Source: Glebionis coronaria
Lineage: Eukaryota > Streptophyta > Magnoliopsida > Asterales > Asteraceae
Assembly (NCBI GenBank): GCA_025667525.1
Contig: CM046877.1
Coordinates: 299,022,364 to 299,086,363 of the forward strand
Length of the DNA: 64,000 bases
Direction: 5' to 3'
Positions within the stretch are counted from its first letter, which is position 1. Each line of letters starts with the position of its first letter. The notes beneath the pieces were generated by a model, which did not search any database, was not told the origin of the DNA, and saw only the letters and a program-made list of their open reading frames with translations. The translations under genes and the position numbers were made by a program. This document shows positions 23,301-34,176 of this stretch, in pieces.

Positions 23301-23812
23301 GAAAAGATCGCAGTAGCTAAGCAGACACTTCAGGAAGCACGGTCACGCCAGAAGAGTTACGCCGATAAGCATCGTAGGGACATACATTTTAACGTAGGAG
23401 ATCACGTCTTCCTTAAGGTTTCGCCGGCACGTGTGTTAGACGCTTCGGGATTAAAGGGAAGCTTAGTCCTCGTTTCATCGGACCGTTTCATATCATTGAA
23501 TGAGTCGGTGAAGTATCTTACCGGTTAGCGTTACCTTCGCAGCTTTCGCATGTACACAACGTGTTCCATGTGTCCTTACTCAGAGGGTACCAGTATCACC
23601 CCCTTCACATGGTTCAGTATCCACTGGAACAGATACGTGAAGATCTCACCTTCATAAAAGAACCCGAACGAGTTCTTGACAGACAAGAACGAGTCATGAG
23701 ATGGAAGACGATTCCATTCGTCAAAATCCTTTGGAGGGATCATACCGAGCGGGAAGCCACTTGGGAAACAGAGGAGTCTATCCGGGCTTTTTACCCTCAC
23801 TTCATATTTTGA
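20341..23812 (+). pseudogene. Element B pol with chromodomain, degenerate
   Basis: Continues gag exon 4. Parts in order: protease FDTGATHS (Asp at 20497); RT with [24 protein letters not shown] and [11 protein letters not shown] (21490-21501); RNase [27 protein letters not shown] and ADALSRK; integrase with CLTCQQVK zinc residues, MDFVTGLP and SDRDPRFTS; chromodomain-like C terminus FVKILWRDHTEREATWE, ending at TGA 23810-23812. Stops: TAA 21313, TAA 21646, TAG 22597, TGA 23501. Single-base losses occur near 23012 and 23435. The first three stops fall where related elements usually have Ser. The chromodomain places B in the chromoviruses. It cannot supply enzyme in its present form. Confidence 0.9.
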
Positions 23813-23876
23813 ATTCGGGTATGTTCTTCTTTTCCAGTTTACTTTATCTATAATTCGGGGACGAATTATTCTTTTT

Positions 23877-23887
23877 AGGGGGAAGAG
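23877..23887 (+). promoter_or_regulatory. Polypurine tract of element B
   Basis: AGGGGGAAGAG, one base before the 3' LTR. Confidence 0.8.
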
Positions 23888-23888
23888 T

Positions 23889-24129
23889 TGTAAAACCCGC
23901 ATGCTTTTACCATGAATAGTACCCTTAAGATCGTACGTACTAGATTAAAACTTTCCTTTTATAGTATGATTACGTTCACGTGTTAGAATTTTACGTATTA
24001 CGTACGTGTTATAACACGATAAGTATTTATTACGTACGAACACACAATAATTATTTAACAATAATTAATCACGAACATGCGATCATGAAATCATGAACGT
24101 AATTAAATCACGAACTAATATTAATTACG

Positions 24130-24160
<31 letters not shown>

Positions 24161-25225
24161 TACGAACACGAATAAATATATTAAGTCACGGTTAATATTT
24201 AACGAGAACACATAAAACACGAACAAGACTAATCACGAATGAACACTTACATAATTAGACATGGAAAATGGTACGGGTACCCCATGTGGGGCCCCCTTAC
24301 CCGCGGCTACATCAAGGAGATGGGCCAAGCCCATCTAAAATTTTACTAAGAAGGGGTTAAGGTAAATTTTGTTAGTCATTTTCACTTTCTAGTAAAATAA
24401 ATCAAAAACCTAAAAAAGTTTTCTCCTTCTCCTTCTTGCTCCCTCTTGGCCGCCGCATATAAACACACCAAAGGGGGGTGTTTGTTTGATTTTGATCATG
24501 ATTTTGGTGCAAGTGTTCGTGTGTGTTCATCCTCGTTAGATCCACGCATTCGGTATACCTTTTTAATCCTTCTTTCTTTTGTTCTGATTTAATAAATTAA
24601 ATAAGAACATGATATTTTTAAAAACCTAATTAAAAACATAAATCAAACATGTAAATGGTTATTGGATAAATCAAAAAGGAGGATTTTGGGAGTGTTGTTG
24701 TGGCCGGCGCCTAAACTGAACCCCAAGGGGGTCTCGATTTGGCTTATAGACCACCACCGAGACCACAACGTCTCGGTTTGGTGGTGTGGGTCCCACGGCA
24801 GCAGCAAACAGGGGAGAACCCCAAAGTGGTTCGGGGTATGGTGTCGATTTCAGGTCCGGTTCATGGTTTCTAATCACGATCCGGTTCATGGTTTATGTTA
24901 AAGTTATGTTTTTAATAATCATATGTTATAAATTAAATTAATAAAATATGACATGATTAATTTAATAAAACATGACTTAGGTTATATTTTAATTATTAGA
25001 TTCATGAATTTTTAACCTAAGTATTTATATTTTCTAGACTTTATAATTAATTAATTATTAAAAACCATGGTTATAATTAATTAATTAACGTGACTTAGGT
25101 TATATTATTAATAATTAATAATACATGTTTTAAGCTAAATATTTAACGTTATTTAATTAAAAACATGATATATTTAATTAAATACTTTTAACCTATAGTT
25201 TATTTAAATTACATGTAATAATTTA
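23889..25225 (+). repeat. Element B, 3' LTR, truncated
   Basis: Matches 15626-16950 of the 5' LTR and stops at the edge of element C (25226). The remaining LTR sequence does not resume on the other side of C. Confidence 0.92.
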
Positions 25226-25548
25226 TGAAGGTCTACGTTATCTTAAGATTTGGTAAACAATGGATTAGATCTATTGATTGAGTGGATGAAGGAGGAAGAT
25301 GAAGATGGATGTAGAGAGAGAAAGATGAGAGAAAAGAAGAGTAGAGAGACAAAGTGATTTTATTGAAATGAAAAGTTGAAAATGAAAGAACCACCCCTCC
25401 TAACATGCTAGGAGGGGGTATATATAGCCCACCCTACATGTGGGCTATGTGGACTATATTGTTTACAAACTGGATCACGAGCCTATTACTTGAATATATT
25501 ATTGGAGTGACCGATCCTTTCTAAATACGTAAAAACGTATTTCCAACA
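25226..25548 (-). repeat. Element C, 3' LTR (323 bp)
   Basis: The + strand runs TGAAGGTCTACG...TTTCCAACA. In element sense it begins TGTTGGAAATACG directly after the purine tract, as copia elements usually do. The junction sequence is repeated 115 bp further in (ending 25663), so a 438-bp LTR is also possible. A TATA box with a downstream hairpin is at 25394-25426. Confidence 0.65.
25394..25426 (-). promoter_or_regulatory. TATA box with downstream hairpin, element C LTR
   Basis: In element sense TATATATA is followed directly by CCCCTCCTA, loop GCATGT, TAGGAGGGG, a perfect 9-bp stem. The 5' LTR has the same structure near 34020-34053. Confidence 0.6.
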
Positions 25549-25560
25549 ATCTCCCCCTAA
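25549..25560 (-). promoter_or_regulatory. Polypurine tract of element C
   Basis: In element sense TTAGGGGGAGAT adjoins the LTR start. A second copy lies at 25664. Further AAGGGGGAG-like tracts occur near 27400, 27632 and 27952. Confidence 0.65.
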
Positions 25561-28375
25561 GGGAGGTCACTCCAAGTTACAATGTCCTAAATAGTCTATA
25601 GCTCGTGATCTATGCTAATAATGATGTGACCGAGACTTTCTTTGGGAAAACGCATTTCCAACAATCTCCCCCTAAGGGAGGTCACACCATTTTACAAAAT
25701 CTTAAACCTAGCATACTATGCTGGAGTCTTCGATCTTGTTCTTGTGAATATGCTTGATGTGATCTTTGACTTTAGTCTTGAGCATGTTTCCTTGCCTTGA
25801 CCTTGTGCATTCATCACTTGTGAAATTCGCCTCTTCGTGACTTCATGTTCCACATACTTATACCTTTAAATTCTTGAAAGCTTCAGAGTTTGATACAGCG
25901 GAAGACTTGACCTTCAGACTTTCTTGAATTTGTTAAAGTACTAAGTGTATGTAGTATAAGCATGTGGTGACGACTTCTTCTAGATTATACACCGCAATGC
26001 CACCTTCTTGTTACGCTGCATAAGACAGTTAGCAACAAACCATATACACTGATGAAATGGCCTTGAATATTTCATTCTAATTCGGTAGCATTTTACCTCC
26101 GGTCGGTGAAGACCGTTGGACGATATTAAATATCGTACTTGTGACAGGTAGTTTCAATAAAGAACCTCCTTGACAAGATTTCACGGGTAAACCCGTTCTC
26201 TTTACTCGACCGTCCAAAGCTGACTGCAAACGTAAAGAGTGAATCATTTGTATAATATTATCCGCATGATTTGAAGCCGTCAATTCATGTTCCTGGAACA
26301 AGTGAAGTTCATTTAAGAACCGCACCATCGTTGCTTTCCAGTTGTCACGAGCTTGATTCATATAGAATCTTGCAAGTTACCTACCAAGTGCTGTTTGAGG
26401 TTAACACTAGAAGGATTTCCACTCATCACTGTAAACACTAAGGTATCACTCTGAGTGTTCTGGCAAGATCACTAAGATATTACGTAGAGGTCTGGAACGT
26501 GTTTAAATTCATTTAAGAATTAAACAGTTGTTGCTTTCCAGTTATCACAAGTTTGATTCATAAATAATCGCACAAGTTACCTACCATGAGCTTTTTGATG
26601 TTCGCTCAAGAAGGATTTCCATCTTCATTGTAAATACTTTCGTATTACTCGGATGTTCAGGCAAGATCATGAAGATTTTGCGTAGGACTCTTAATATCTT
26701 TCTTACTTTTCACATTGTGTGAACAAGCAAGGAATAATGAAAATGTGTCCTAATGAGATATTTGATGATCTCAAATGGCTCTAGACTCGATCGTGCATTT
26801 TGTATTTTAGTGATCGGAGGCTGGAGAGGAGTGCCACCTTTTCAATACCAATTTATTCGGAGTGAATAAATCAATAGATAATGCGTTGTCTCCGTGTGAT
26901 TAAAACAAATATCTTTTGAGAGATATCTGAGTTAGCTGGGATGGGTTGTGCCTTGCATCACTGGGTCCATGATGTCTATCTTCAATATCGAGAATCATAA
27001 ATGATCTCAATAGGATATGAGTTGACCCGGTTTCTGCCTAAGGTTGTAAGGAGGGCTACTTTCTTTACACCCTTTACCTTTACAATTCTTTTTCATTCTT
27101 CAACCCCTTCAATGCTTACCAATACGTCATAGCTAGCACCTTGTTGTGATTGTTCCAGTGCTAACTTAAGCACTTGGTCGGCATTCAGCTACATTCACAA
27201 TCTTTCTCCATCTTTCCTAAGGACTACTATTTCTAGCTATGGAATGTCCTTGGGAAGATTCCTCCGGTTCTAGAGAAATCATTGGACTTTAACCTATCCT
27301 ACCATCCTTATGTCACCACAATCTTCACCATCGTGAATACAGATGTTTTGGGTAAGTGTATGTCACCATGAAATCCATTTTGAAGTGCAAATCCATTTTG
27401 CTCCCCCTTAACATATGCCACGATATCCGAAAACATTTCACACATGTCGGGATGAGCTAACACGTTAAGTCAAACCATTTATGATTAATCATTTCCCATA
27501 TTAAATCACATTTTCTCCCCCATATTAAAAATATTAACCCAATCGATGTTTTTAATATCAATTGATTTAATAGCATTTTAAGAAAATTTGGGAAGAAAAA
27601 TGCAAAACCAAGTATCTTCATGAATTACACAAGCTCCCCCTCAAATTAATGAGGGTGTACTTGAAACGTAAATTAAATACCTTTTAAACACAAGTGTAAG
27701 GTATTTATCACGTGCAAAGATCATTTATGATAATGTATTCACAAAATTAGCAAATTTACGAGGTTGGACCTGAATGATGGAGAACATCATATGAAAGAAG
27801 CACATGGTTCTTGTTCACGAATGTTGGTCTTCCTCGTAACTTCTGAAATTATCTTCCCCTTTACACCACATGGACAATTGATATCGTTGTCTTGACACCA
27901 ACTTGTGAACTATTGGCACTTTCGGCATCGAAGAGTCTGAACGCTTGACAATTGCTCCCCCTCAATTGTTGACCCGTGTTCTACTTAAAGAGCTGTAGTC
28001 GTCGTTTGAGTAGTCGCATCATCTAGTATGCAGATATCAATTGCAACAAAACTTCGGACTGTGGAGTTGATAACTTTGGATTTTAGAGTCAAAGCTTTCC
28101 GGTGAAATGCTTGACTTCAATGAAAAGCGGGTTACTATCGGAAATAATAGCAAACCATTTTGAGCATGTTTTAAATCTTTTAAACTTCTGCTCGAACTTT
28201 ATTTACAACCCCGTGTCATTATTGAATGACATTTCTAGGTTCGTAAATATTATCGATTCCAGAAGACATGATCTTTTTATCAAAACATTTTGAACACACA
28301 ATTTTGAAAGATTTAGAAAAATCTTTTGAGAAATTCTTGAAAAATTGTGTTCCAAATTTTGAAAACCAATTACTT
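25561..28375 (-). other. Element C 3' internal region without pol
   Basis: About 2.8 kb in which pol would be expected, yet no enzymatic motif appears in any frame. A diverged duplication of about 190 bp (26320-26480 against 26510-26690) is visible. One short frame (26077-26361, -) stays open in both copies of the region. The rest is unrecognised. Confidence 0.55.
26077..26361 (-). CDS. Short conserved ORF of unknown function, element C
   Basis: Ninety-four residues starting MNQARDNWKATMVRFLNELH, helical and hydrophilic, with no family I recognise. The copy at 34705-34989 is intact too and differs at two residues. Both duplicates may be young, so an open frame is weak evidence of coding. Function unknown. 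Confidence 0.3.
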   Translation of the reverse strand: MNQARDNWKATMVRFLNELHLFQEHELTASNHADNIIQMIHSLRLQSALDGRVKRTGLPVKSCQGGSLLKLPVTSTIFNIVQRSSPTGGKMLPN

Positions 28376-29228
28376 GAGCTTAAGATTTGGAATATCTTAG
28401 GAAAGCTCAAGTCCGAGAAGTTGTAAACTTCTCGTTGTTAAGGATAAGTTACCACCGGCGATAAACTTTCCTTTTATCTGAAGGACGAGTTCTAAGCTGA
28501 CATTTACTTAGAAGTCGTTTTCATGAGCTTGAAAACTTTGACTATTATAACGGAAAGCTCATGACCGAGAAAGGTTAATTTCTCATTATGAGGAAAAGTT
28601 CTCTTATTTAAAAGATACACTTTCCTTTCTGAGCTTAAAACTTCGAATGTTTTAAGACAAGCTCATGACCGAGAAAGGTGAATTTCTCGTTAAGAGGATA
28701 AGTTATCATAAAAGATAAACTTTCCTTTATTTTAAGTTCGAGTTACAGTCTGACATTTAACTGTAAGTCATAGTGCATGAGCTTAAAAACTTCGAATGTT
28801 TTTAATATTATCTTATGCCCGAGAAAACTTAATTTCTCGTTGTTATGATAAGTTTATCATCGGCGATAAACTTTCCTTTCTTTGAAGCACGGGTTACCAT
28901 CTGATATTTAATGATAAACCATTGTGCATGAGCTTAAAAACTTCGAATGTTTTTAATATTAGCTCATGCCCGAGAAAACTTAATTTCTCGTTGTAAGGAA
29001 AAGTTTATCATCGGCGATAAACTTTCCTGCCTTTGAAGAGCGGTTTATAGACTGTCATTTATCTATAAGCCTTTATGCATGAGCTTAAAACTTGGAATGT
29101 TTTTAATATAAGCTCATGCCCGAGAAAAATGAATTTCTCGTTGTTAGGATAAGTTTATCATCGGCGATAAACTTTCCTTTCTTTGATGAACGAGTTACAG
29201 TCTGTGATATGACTATAAGTCCTTAGGT
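28376..29228 (-). repeat. Six-unit tandem array with two hairpins per unit
   Basis: Units start at GAGCTTRA near 28376, 28524, 28631, 28779, 28930 and 29079. They are about 148-151 bp except for one short unit of 107 bp. Each carries CGAGAAA...TTTCTCG (for example 28820-28839) and most carry AAGTTTATC-ATCGGC-GATAAACTT (for example 28850-28873). The array directly follows the gag ORF stop. Confidence 0.85.
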
Positions 29229-29232
29229 AAGC

Positions 29233-31419
29233 TTAACCATGAATCCCCTGAGACACTTGTTTCTCCGATATCTGCTTCTTCAGCAATAAAACTCTAAGAG
29301 TGTCCTTAGTTGAACGGTACACAACGATTGGACCGCTTCGTTCTTTTGGAACATCAACTTTTTTACCTGCAATCTCATTAGGAATTTGCATGCTTTGACG
29401 TGGGTTAGCGATATCAATTATAGAAGCACATGGGGGTTCACAGTTGGCTTTACTTGTGTCAGAGGCGACCTGAGTAGATGATTCACTTATCTTAGCTGGC
29501 AAACGTTTCCTTTTATAGAAAACTTTAAGTTTAGGCTTAAGTGACGTATCATCTTTATCAATTTCCTCCCTAGTAGTCTTAGTAGAATCGGAGACTATCC
29601 TAGTTAAAGGGCACTCGTTTCCTACAAGAGTGAAAGTTCTACCAGTGGGGCGCCACATTTTACCAATGGGTTTGATTTTAGCTACCCACTGGGATTTAAG
29701 TCTAGCACGGGAGTTCACCTCATTAAGCAATTTTTTGATACAGGAATCATGATTGGCTCTAAAGACACATTTTCTACATGTTTTACAAGTAGCATATTTA
29801 ATGTCCGAGTAATTCATAGATGATTGATCGATGCTCCTAGGAGATGACATGCTACGGTTACCAGTGTTGGGTAATCTAGAAGGCATGTGACTAGGATTGA
29901 CATTGCTATCTCTTACATGTGTCTTTTGCATAACTTCCCTTAGACCAGATTTACGGCCAACGTCATTTGAACTAGTTCTAGATGTGGTCTTGGTATTTTT
30001 AGGGAAACTAGAGGCAATCATGTGATTAGGTCTTGCCAAAGCTGTTTTGATCGCATTGGGCCTAGTTGCTGGAGTGACTGGTCTCGGAAGATGAACCAAA
30101 TCAACTTGGGAGGCAAACCGCGGTCTCGAGGATTATGGTCGCTCGGATCTAAATGCAGTAGGTTGTCTGACGAACTGATTTGTAGGCGGTTTCCCCAAGA
30201 TTGATGGTTTTTCAAGCTTAGTGTCCACACTAGGTCCTTTACTTTTTCTTAACTCGTTTTTCAACGCGGTTATAGCAAAGACCTTTTCCTGTACTTGAGC
30301 CTTTAATGTCTCATTCTCTTTAAGCACTCTATCTTGGGATGCCAATTTAGACTCTAGTAACTGAATTTGTTTCAAAAGATTATCCTTTTCAGCTTTAGAA
30401 TCTAAAACTTTTTGATCCAATTTTCTTTCAAGAACAACGTTTGACTTTTCAAGTTTTTCAAAGTATGTTTCAAATTTGTCCGTTTTCTTAGAAAATTCAA
30501 GTTTAGCATCCTCAAGATCTTTTGATTGTTGAGCTACAATCATTTCGAGCTCTCTAATCTTGGAATCAGAAGCAGTCAATGAAGCAGTTATAAGACAATT
30601 ATCATGATGAACTATAATATTCTGAACAATCTCTCCCCCATTATGACTTACATCGGATGAATCAGAAGTGGTATTGCTATCACTCTTTTCCATCCCATGT
30701 TTGTCATAATTAAGTTCGGAATGCTCAATATGCGGCATGTCATCAGCATATACATCATAAGCAACATTACATTGTACCATGTTTATAGGTTCTTCGTCAT
30801 AAACGGGTAAGGTGTCATCAAGAGAGATCTCGTGAACATTCCCTGGCGTGCTACTAGTATCATGTTGTCCTCCTGATTCCGTGCTCTTACCATCGTTATG
30901 CTCCAAGTTGTCAACCGTATGACCATTCTGCTCTTGCATCTGCGTCATTGATTCTTGCACTCTATTATCATACGCTTGCTGAAGTCTAGATCTTTCATAA
31001 ATCGAAGACGAGACCGATGTCATGAATTTCAAAATTGTATCACGGAAAACTCGAAGCTCAGTATGTGTATCTCGAAGAAATGATTGGCAAAGCACTGAAC
31101 TTTCAGGCTTGATGATATTGAATTCGAGGAAAGGTGTGAGTTGTGTCACAAGATCCTTATATGCAAGTGCCGATGCAGAGTGATTAAAGTTGGCATGGTT
31201 GAGTTGCTCGGCGAGTTGGGTCAAAGTGGTGAATATTAAGTCGATGAATATATGACGGTCTTGACCAAAGATTGTCGCAAATTCGCTCCCTCCTTGAATC
31301 CATGAAAGAGTGACAAGATGAGACTGAAGCATCCGAAAAGAAATAATGCCACTTTTTCTAACTTTGTCTTGCATTTTATGCGCTTCTCCCTTTTGACATG
31401 TCGAATCTAACGAATCCAT
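29233..31419 (-). pseudogene. Element C gag-like ORF with one internal stop
   Basis: From MDSLDSTCQKGEAHK at 31419 the frame is open to TAA at 30133-30135, then continues in the same frame to 29233, about 728 residues in all. The N-terminal third is helical and unrecognised. It is followed by an acidic Ser/Asn/Thr-rich stretch and a long coiled coil (around residues 260-390, EFSKKTDKFETYFEKLEK). The second half has a Cys cluster CKTCRKCVFRANHDSC and the block WRPTGRTFTLVGNECPLTRI. That block is known to me from the gag-pol junction of TNT1-94-like copia polyproteins. Those normally run on into protease and integrase; here the ORF ends instead. The stop looks like a single base change. The ORF may be a mobilisation protein acting with an autonomous relative. 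Confidence 0.8.
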
Positions 31420-33835
31420 TGAAAATCGAGGAAAAAATGATGCGGATGTTGTTGTTTTCGGGATTTTACAATTCGTGAAGAAATCGTGAAGTGGATATTA
31501 CGAGATTTTACACCCCAACGAATTAATAAACCGTAAAACTTCGTCACAATCTTCGTTTTGATGGTATAACACTTTACTCGGCTCAAAAATTGTTGTCGGC
31601 TCAAACGGTTATAAATGAAACCCGATCAAAAATCCGTAGTCGCTAAAAATAAAGCCCGTCACTTTGACTCGTCACTTTTGTCTTTGTCCTGATTATAATT
31701 TAAAATCGCAAAATTTAAAAAAATAAAAATTAAAAGGTATAAAAATGAAATAAAATTTTGTATAAGTAATAAAAATTTGGATAAATGCCAATTTAACACA
31801 ATCCGAAAGAAATGGGCTTAAAATAAATCTTTTAACACAAAATTTGTAAAAAAAAATAAAATAAAAAAATAAAAATTTAGATAAAAACGTGGCTAATTTA
31901 GAAAGTCTGGTGGCTAATTTTAGATAAAAATTTTAGATAAGAATTTGTATCACGACTACACGTAGCCCAGTCAAATTGGTTCCACCACCCACCCAACCTT
32001 GTTATTTCCGCCCAATTAATATACTCCAACTAATCTCTCTCTCTCACACACAACTTCCGTCTTCACTTCTTTCTCTGTTATCTCTCTCTCTCCCAATCAA
32101 ACCTAACAACACAAATCTATTCTCAATCACAAAATGATTCTCAAACACAAATCTACACAACACCAAATCCTTATCCCCACTCAATCACAGATCCCTCCGT
32201 CTCTTTTGATTTTCTCAGGAATGATCAAGAAAAAAAAATCTTCAAGATCTTTAATTATAAGGTCTCGGGTAGGTTTTCTTTTATTGTCTAATCACAATCT
32301 TTCTCTCATCTGTCGAGTCTTTCTGTCGTGTATCGAGTCTGAACGAGAGATAAAGAAAAAAAGAGTGTTGTTGTTGACGAGGGTTTGTGTTGAGGGTCTT
32401 GTGAGGGAGAGTGTTGTCGAGGGTGGGGAGTGAGTCGAGAGTGTTGTCGAGGGTGGGGAGTTTGGGTGAGGGAGTGATTTTGTTGTATGAGACGAGAGAT
32501 GAGTGTAGGTGTCGGTTTGTGTTTGAATGAATGGTTATGAGTTCGAGTGTTTGTATGAGTTGGGAGTTGAGTCGAAAATGAGTCTTGTTTTTGGGATGAT
32601 GTTTGTTAGACTGAGATCTTGTTTTTGAATGTGTCGAGAGTCAGGTTGTAGAAAAAGGGGGGTTGTGTGATTATGAGTTGTTTGAGTCTTTTTGTGTGAT
32701 TGTGAATTGTGTGGCTGCGTGTTTATGTTGTGGTGTTGTTGGAGTCGAATCTTAACAAAGGTTTTACGTGTCGAGGGTCTTGTTGTGAGAGTATGTGGGT
32801 CGTGAGGTCTTCGAGAGTATTGTGAGAGGGATATGTTTGTGACGAGGGAGTTGGAGTCTAGAGATGTGAGGGAGTTAGGGTGTGAGGGTCGAGAGTACTG
32901 TGAGGGTGTGAGGGTGTTGGAGCGAGTGGGGAGTTGGTGAGGGAGTTTAAAAAAATGAGTCGAGAGGTGAGAGGTGAGGGAATTCGGAAAATAAGTCCGG
33001 TTGGTTTGTTGGGATGTTGGGTTCGTGAGTCGTTTTAGAATGGTGTCCAGCGTCAGTCTTGGTGAAAATGAGTCGAGAGTTGTGAGGTTCGAGGGTGTGT
33101 GAGTGGTGTCCGAGAGGGGTTTGGAGTCGAGAGAGGCGAGGGAGTCAAAATGGTTTGAAGATGAGTCTGTTGATGTTTTGAAACCAGTTTGAGGTCAGGG
33201 TCGAGTCAAAATGGGGGAGTTGAGTCCGTTGAGTCAAGAAATGGCTATGCGGAATAAACTCTATACGGAATAAGACGCCTATACGGAATAAAAAGCCTAT
33301 ACGGAATAAAAAGCCTATACGGAATAAAAAGGCTATGCGGAATAAAAAGGCTATGCGGAATATCTGCTATTCGGAATATTTGAAATCCTTGTTCATTCGG
33401 AATGTTCTTAAAAAACGGTTCATTCGGAATACTCTTATACCAGATCTGAAATTAGAGACTAAAATGATGGACAGATTGAAGAAAAAAAATGATAAAAAAT
33501 TAAAATTAAAACTAATAATAATCAGAAAAAAGTGATGGACTAATTAGAGAGAGATGATGACGATGATGTGAAGAATCTGTATAGATTGAGACAAATGGAC
33601 ACAGTTTGACAGAAACCCAGAAAAAAAAACAACTGTTAAAAGAAAAAACTAATAAAAAAGATTAAAACTGATAAAGTTGATTAGATAGTTTGATGAAAAT
33701 GATTATAAAAAGATGAGTGATTATAAAAAAAATGATTTTTATAAAAGATTATAAAAGAGACAAAGTGATTTAGAAAGAAAGGATTTTTACTATAAAATCA
33801 ATAGATAAAAAGAAACGCAAATCCTAAGATTTAAC
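31420..33835 (-). other. Element C leader, possible captured DNA
   Basis: No convincing ORF on the element strand. On the + strand 31950-32110 resembles a plant gene 5' region, with CT-rich tracts. From 32300 to 33230 the sequence is GT/GAGTCGAG-rich and low in complexity, with a direct repeat of GAGTGTTGTCGAGGGTGGGG (32408 and 32440). A CGGAATA array follows at 33243-33430. Confidence 0.5.
33243..33430 (-). repeat. CGGAAT array (ATTCCG in element sense), element C leader
   Basis: About ten copies of a short unit; the central ones read CTATACGGAATAAAAAG at near-regular spacing and later ones are looser. In element sense the core is ATTCCG, about 600-800 nt downstream of the TATA box. Confidence 0.85.
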
Positions 33836-33880
33836 CATGGCTCTGATACCAATTGAAGGTCTACGTTATCTTAGGATTTG
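33818..33880 (-). promoter_or_regulatory. Hairpin presenting the primer site of element C
   Basis: CAAATCCTAAGAT (33818-33830) and ATCTTAGGATTTG (33868-33880) are perfect 13-bp complements. The loop contains the primer site and the LTR edge. Confidence 0.65.
33836..33852 (-). promoter_or_regulatory. Primer binding site of C, tRNA-iMet type
   Basis: In element sense TTGGTATCAGAGCCATGG, one base inside the LTR end: the usual initiator tRNA-Met site. Confidence 0.85.
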
Positions 33881-34176
33881 GTAAACAATGGATTAGATCT
33901 ATTGATTGAGTGGATGAAGGAGGAAGATGAAGATGGATGTAGAGAGAGAAAGATGAGAGAAAAGAAGAGTAGAGAGAGAAAGTGATTTTATTGAAATGAA
34001 AAGTTGAAAATGAAAGAACCACCCCTCCTAACATGCTAGGAGGGGGTATATATAACCCACCCTACATGTGGGCTATGTGGACTATATTGTTTACAAACTG
34101 GATCACGAGCCTATTACTTGAATATATTATTGGAGTGACCGATCCTTTCTAAATACGTAAAAACGTATTTCCAACA
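33854..34176 (-). repeat. Element C, 5' LTR
   Basis: Pairs with 25226-25548. On the preferred reading it is also the 3' LTR of a second copy of C to the right. Confidence 0.65.

Larger units (their letters stand above)
15626..25225 (+). mobile_element. Element B: Tekay-type chromovirus, 3' LTR truncated
   Basis: A 9.6-kb Ty3/gypsy element inserted in element D's LTR. It has a 2941-bp 5' LTR, an initiator-Met type primer site, gag with introns, pol with a C-terminal chromodomain, a polypurine tract and 1337 bp of 3' LTR before element C. Its LTRs differ more than those of A or F, at roughly 2% by eye, including a longer TA run in the 3' copy. The missing 1.6 kb of 3' LTR is not found right of C; DNA there belongs to D. 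Confidence 0.92.
25226..34176 (-). mobile_element. Element C: copia-like gag-only retrotransposon
   Basis: Read on the - strand: 5' LTR 33854-34176, initiator-Met primer site, 2.4-kb leader, a long gag-like ORF with one stop, a hairpin-bearing tandem array, 3.7 kb with no pol, a polypurine tract and the 3' LTR 25226-25548. I find no protease, integrase, RT or RNase H motif, so it is a non-autonomous derivative. The match between the two ends continues past the LTR to 35138. My preferred reading is two tandem copies sharing one LTR. The alternative is one element with LTRs of 2 kb or more, the right one cut short. Confidence 0.75.

Noticed and set aside
25226..26510. A 1285-bp LTR with TG...CA ends for C
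   Set aside because: The end at 26510 is not followed by a purine tract and falls inside a tandem duplication; the right copy stops there because of a deletion.
32134..32433. A 99-residue gene on the + strand in C's leader
   Set aside because: Low-complexity Ser/Ile/Lys sequence without a family; at most a captured 5' region.
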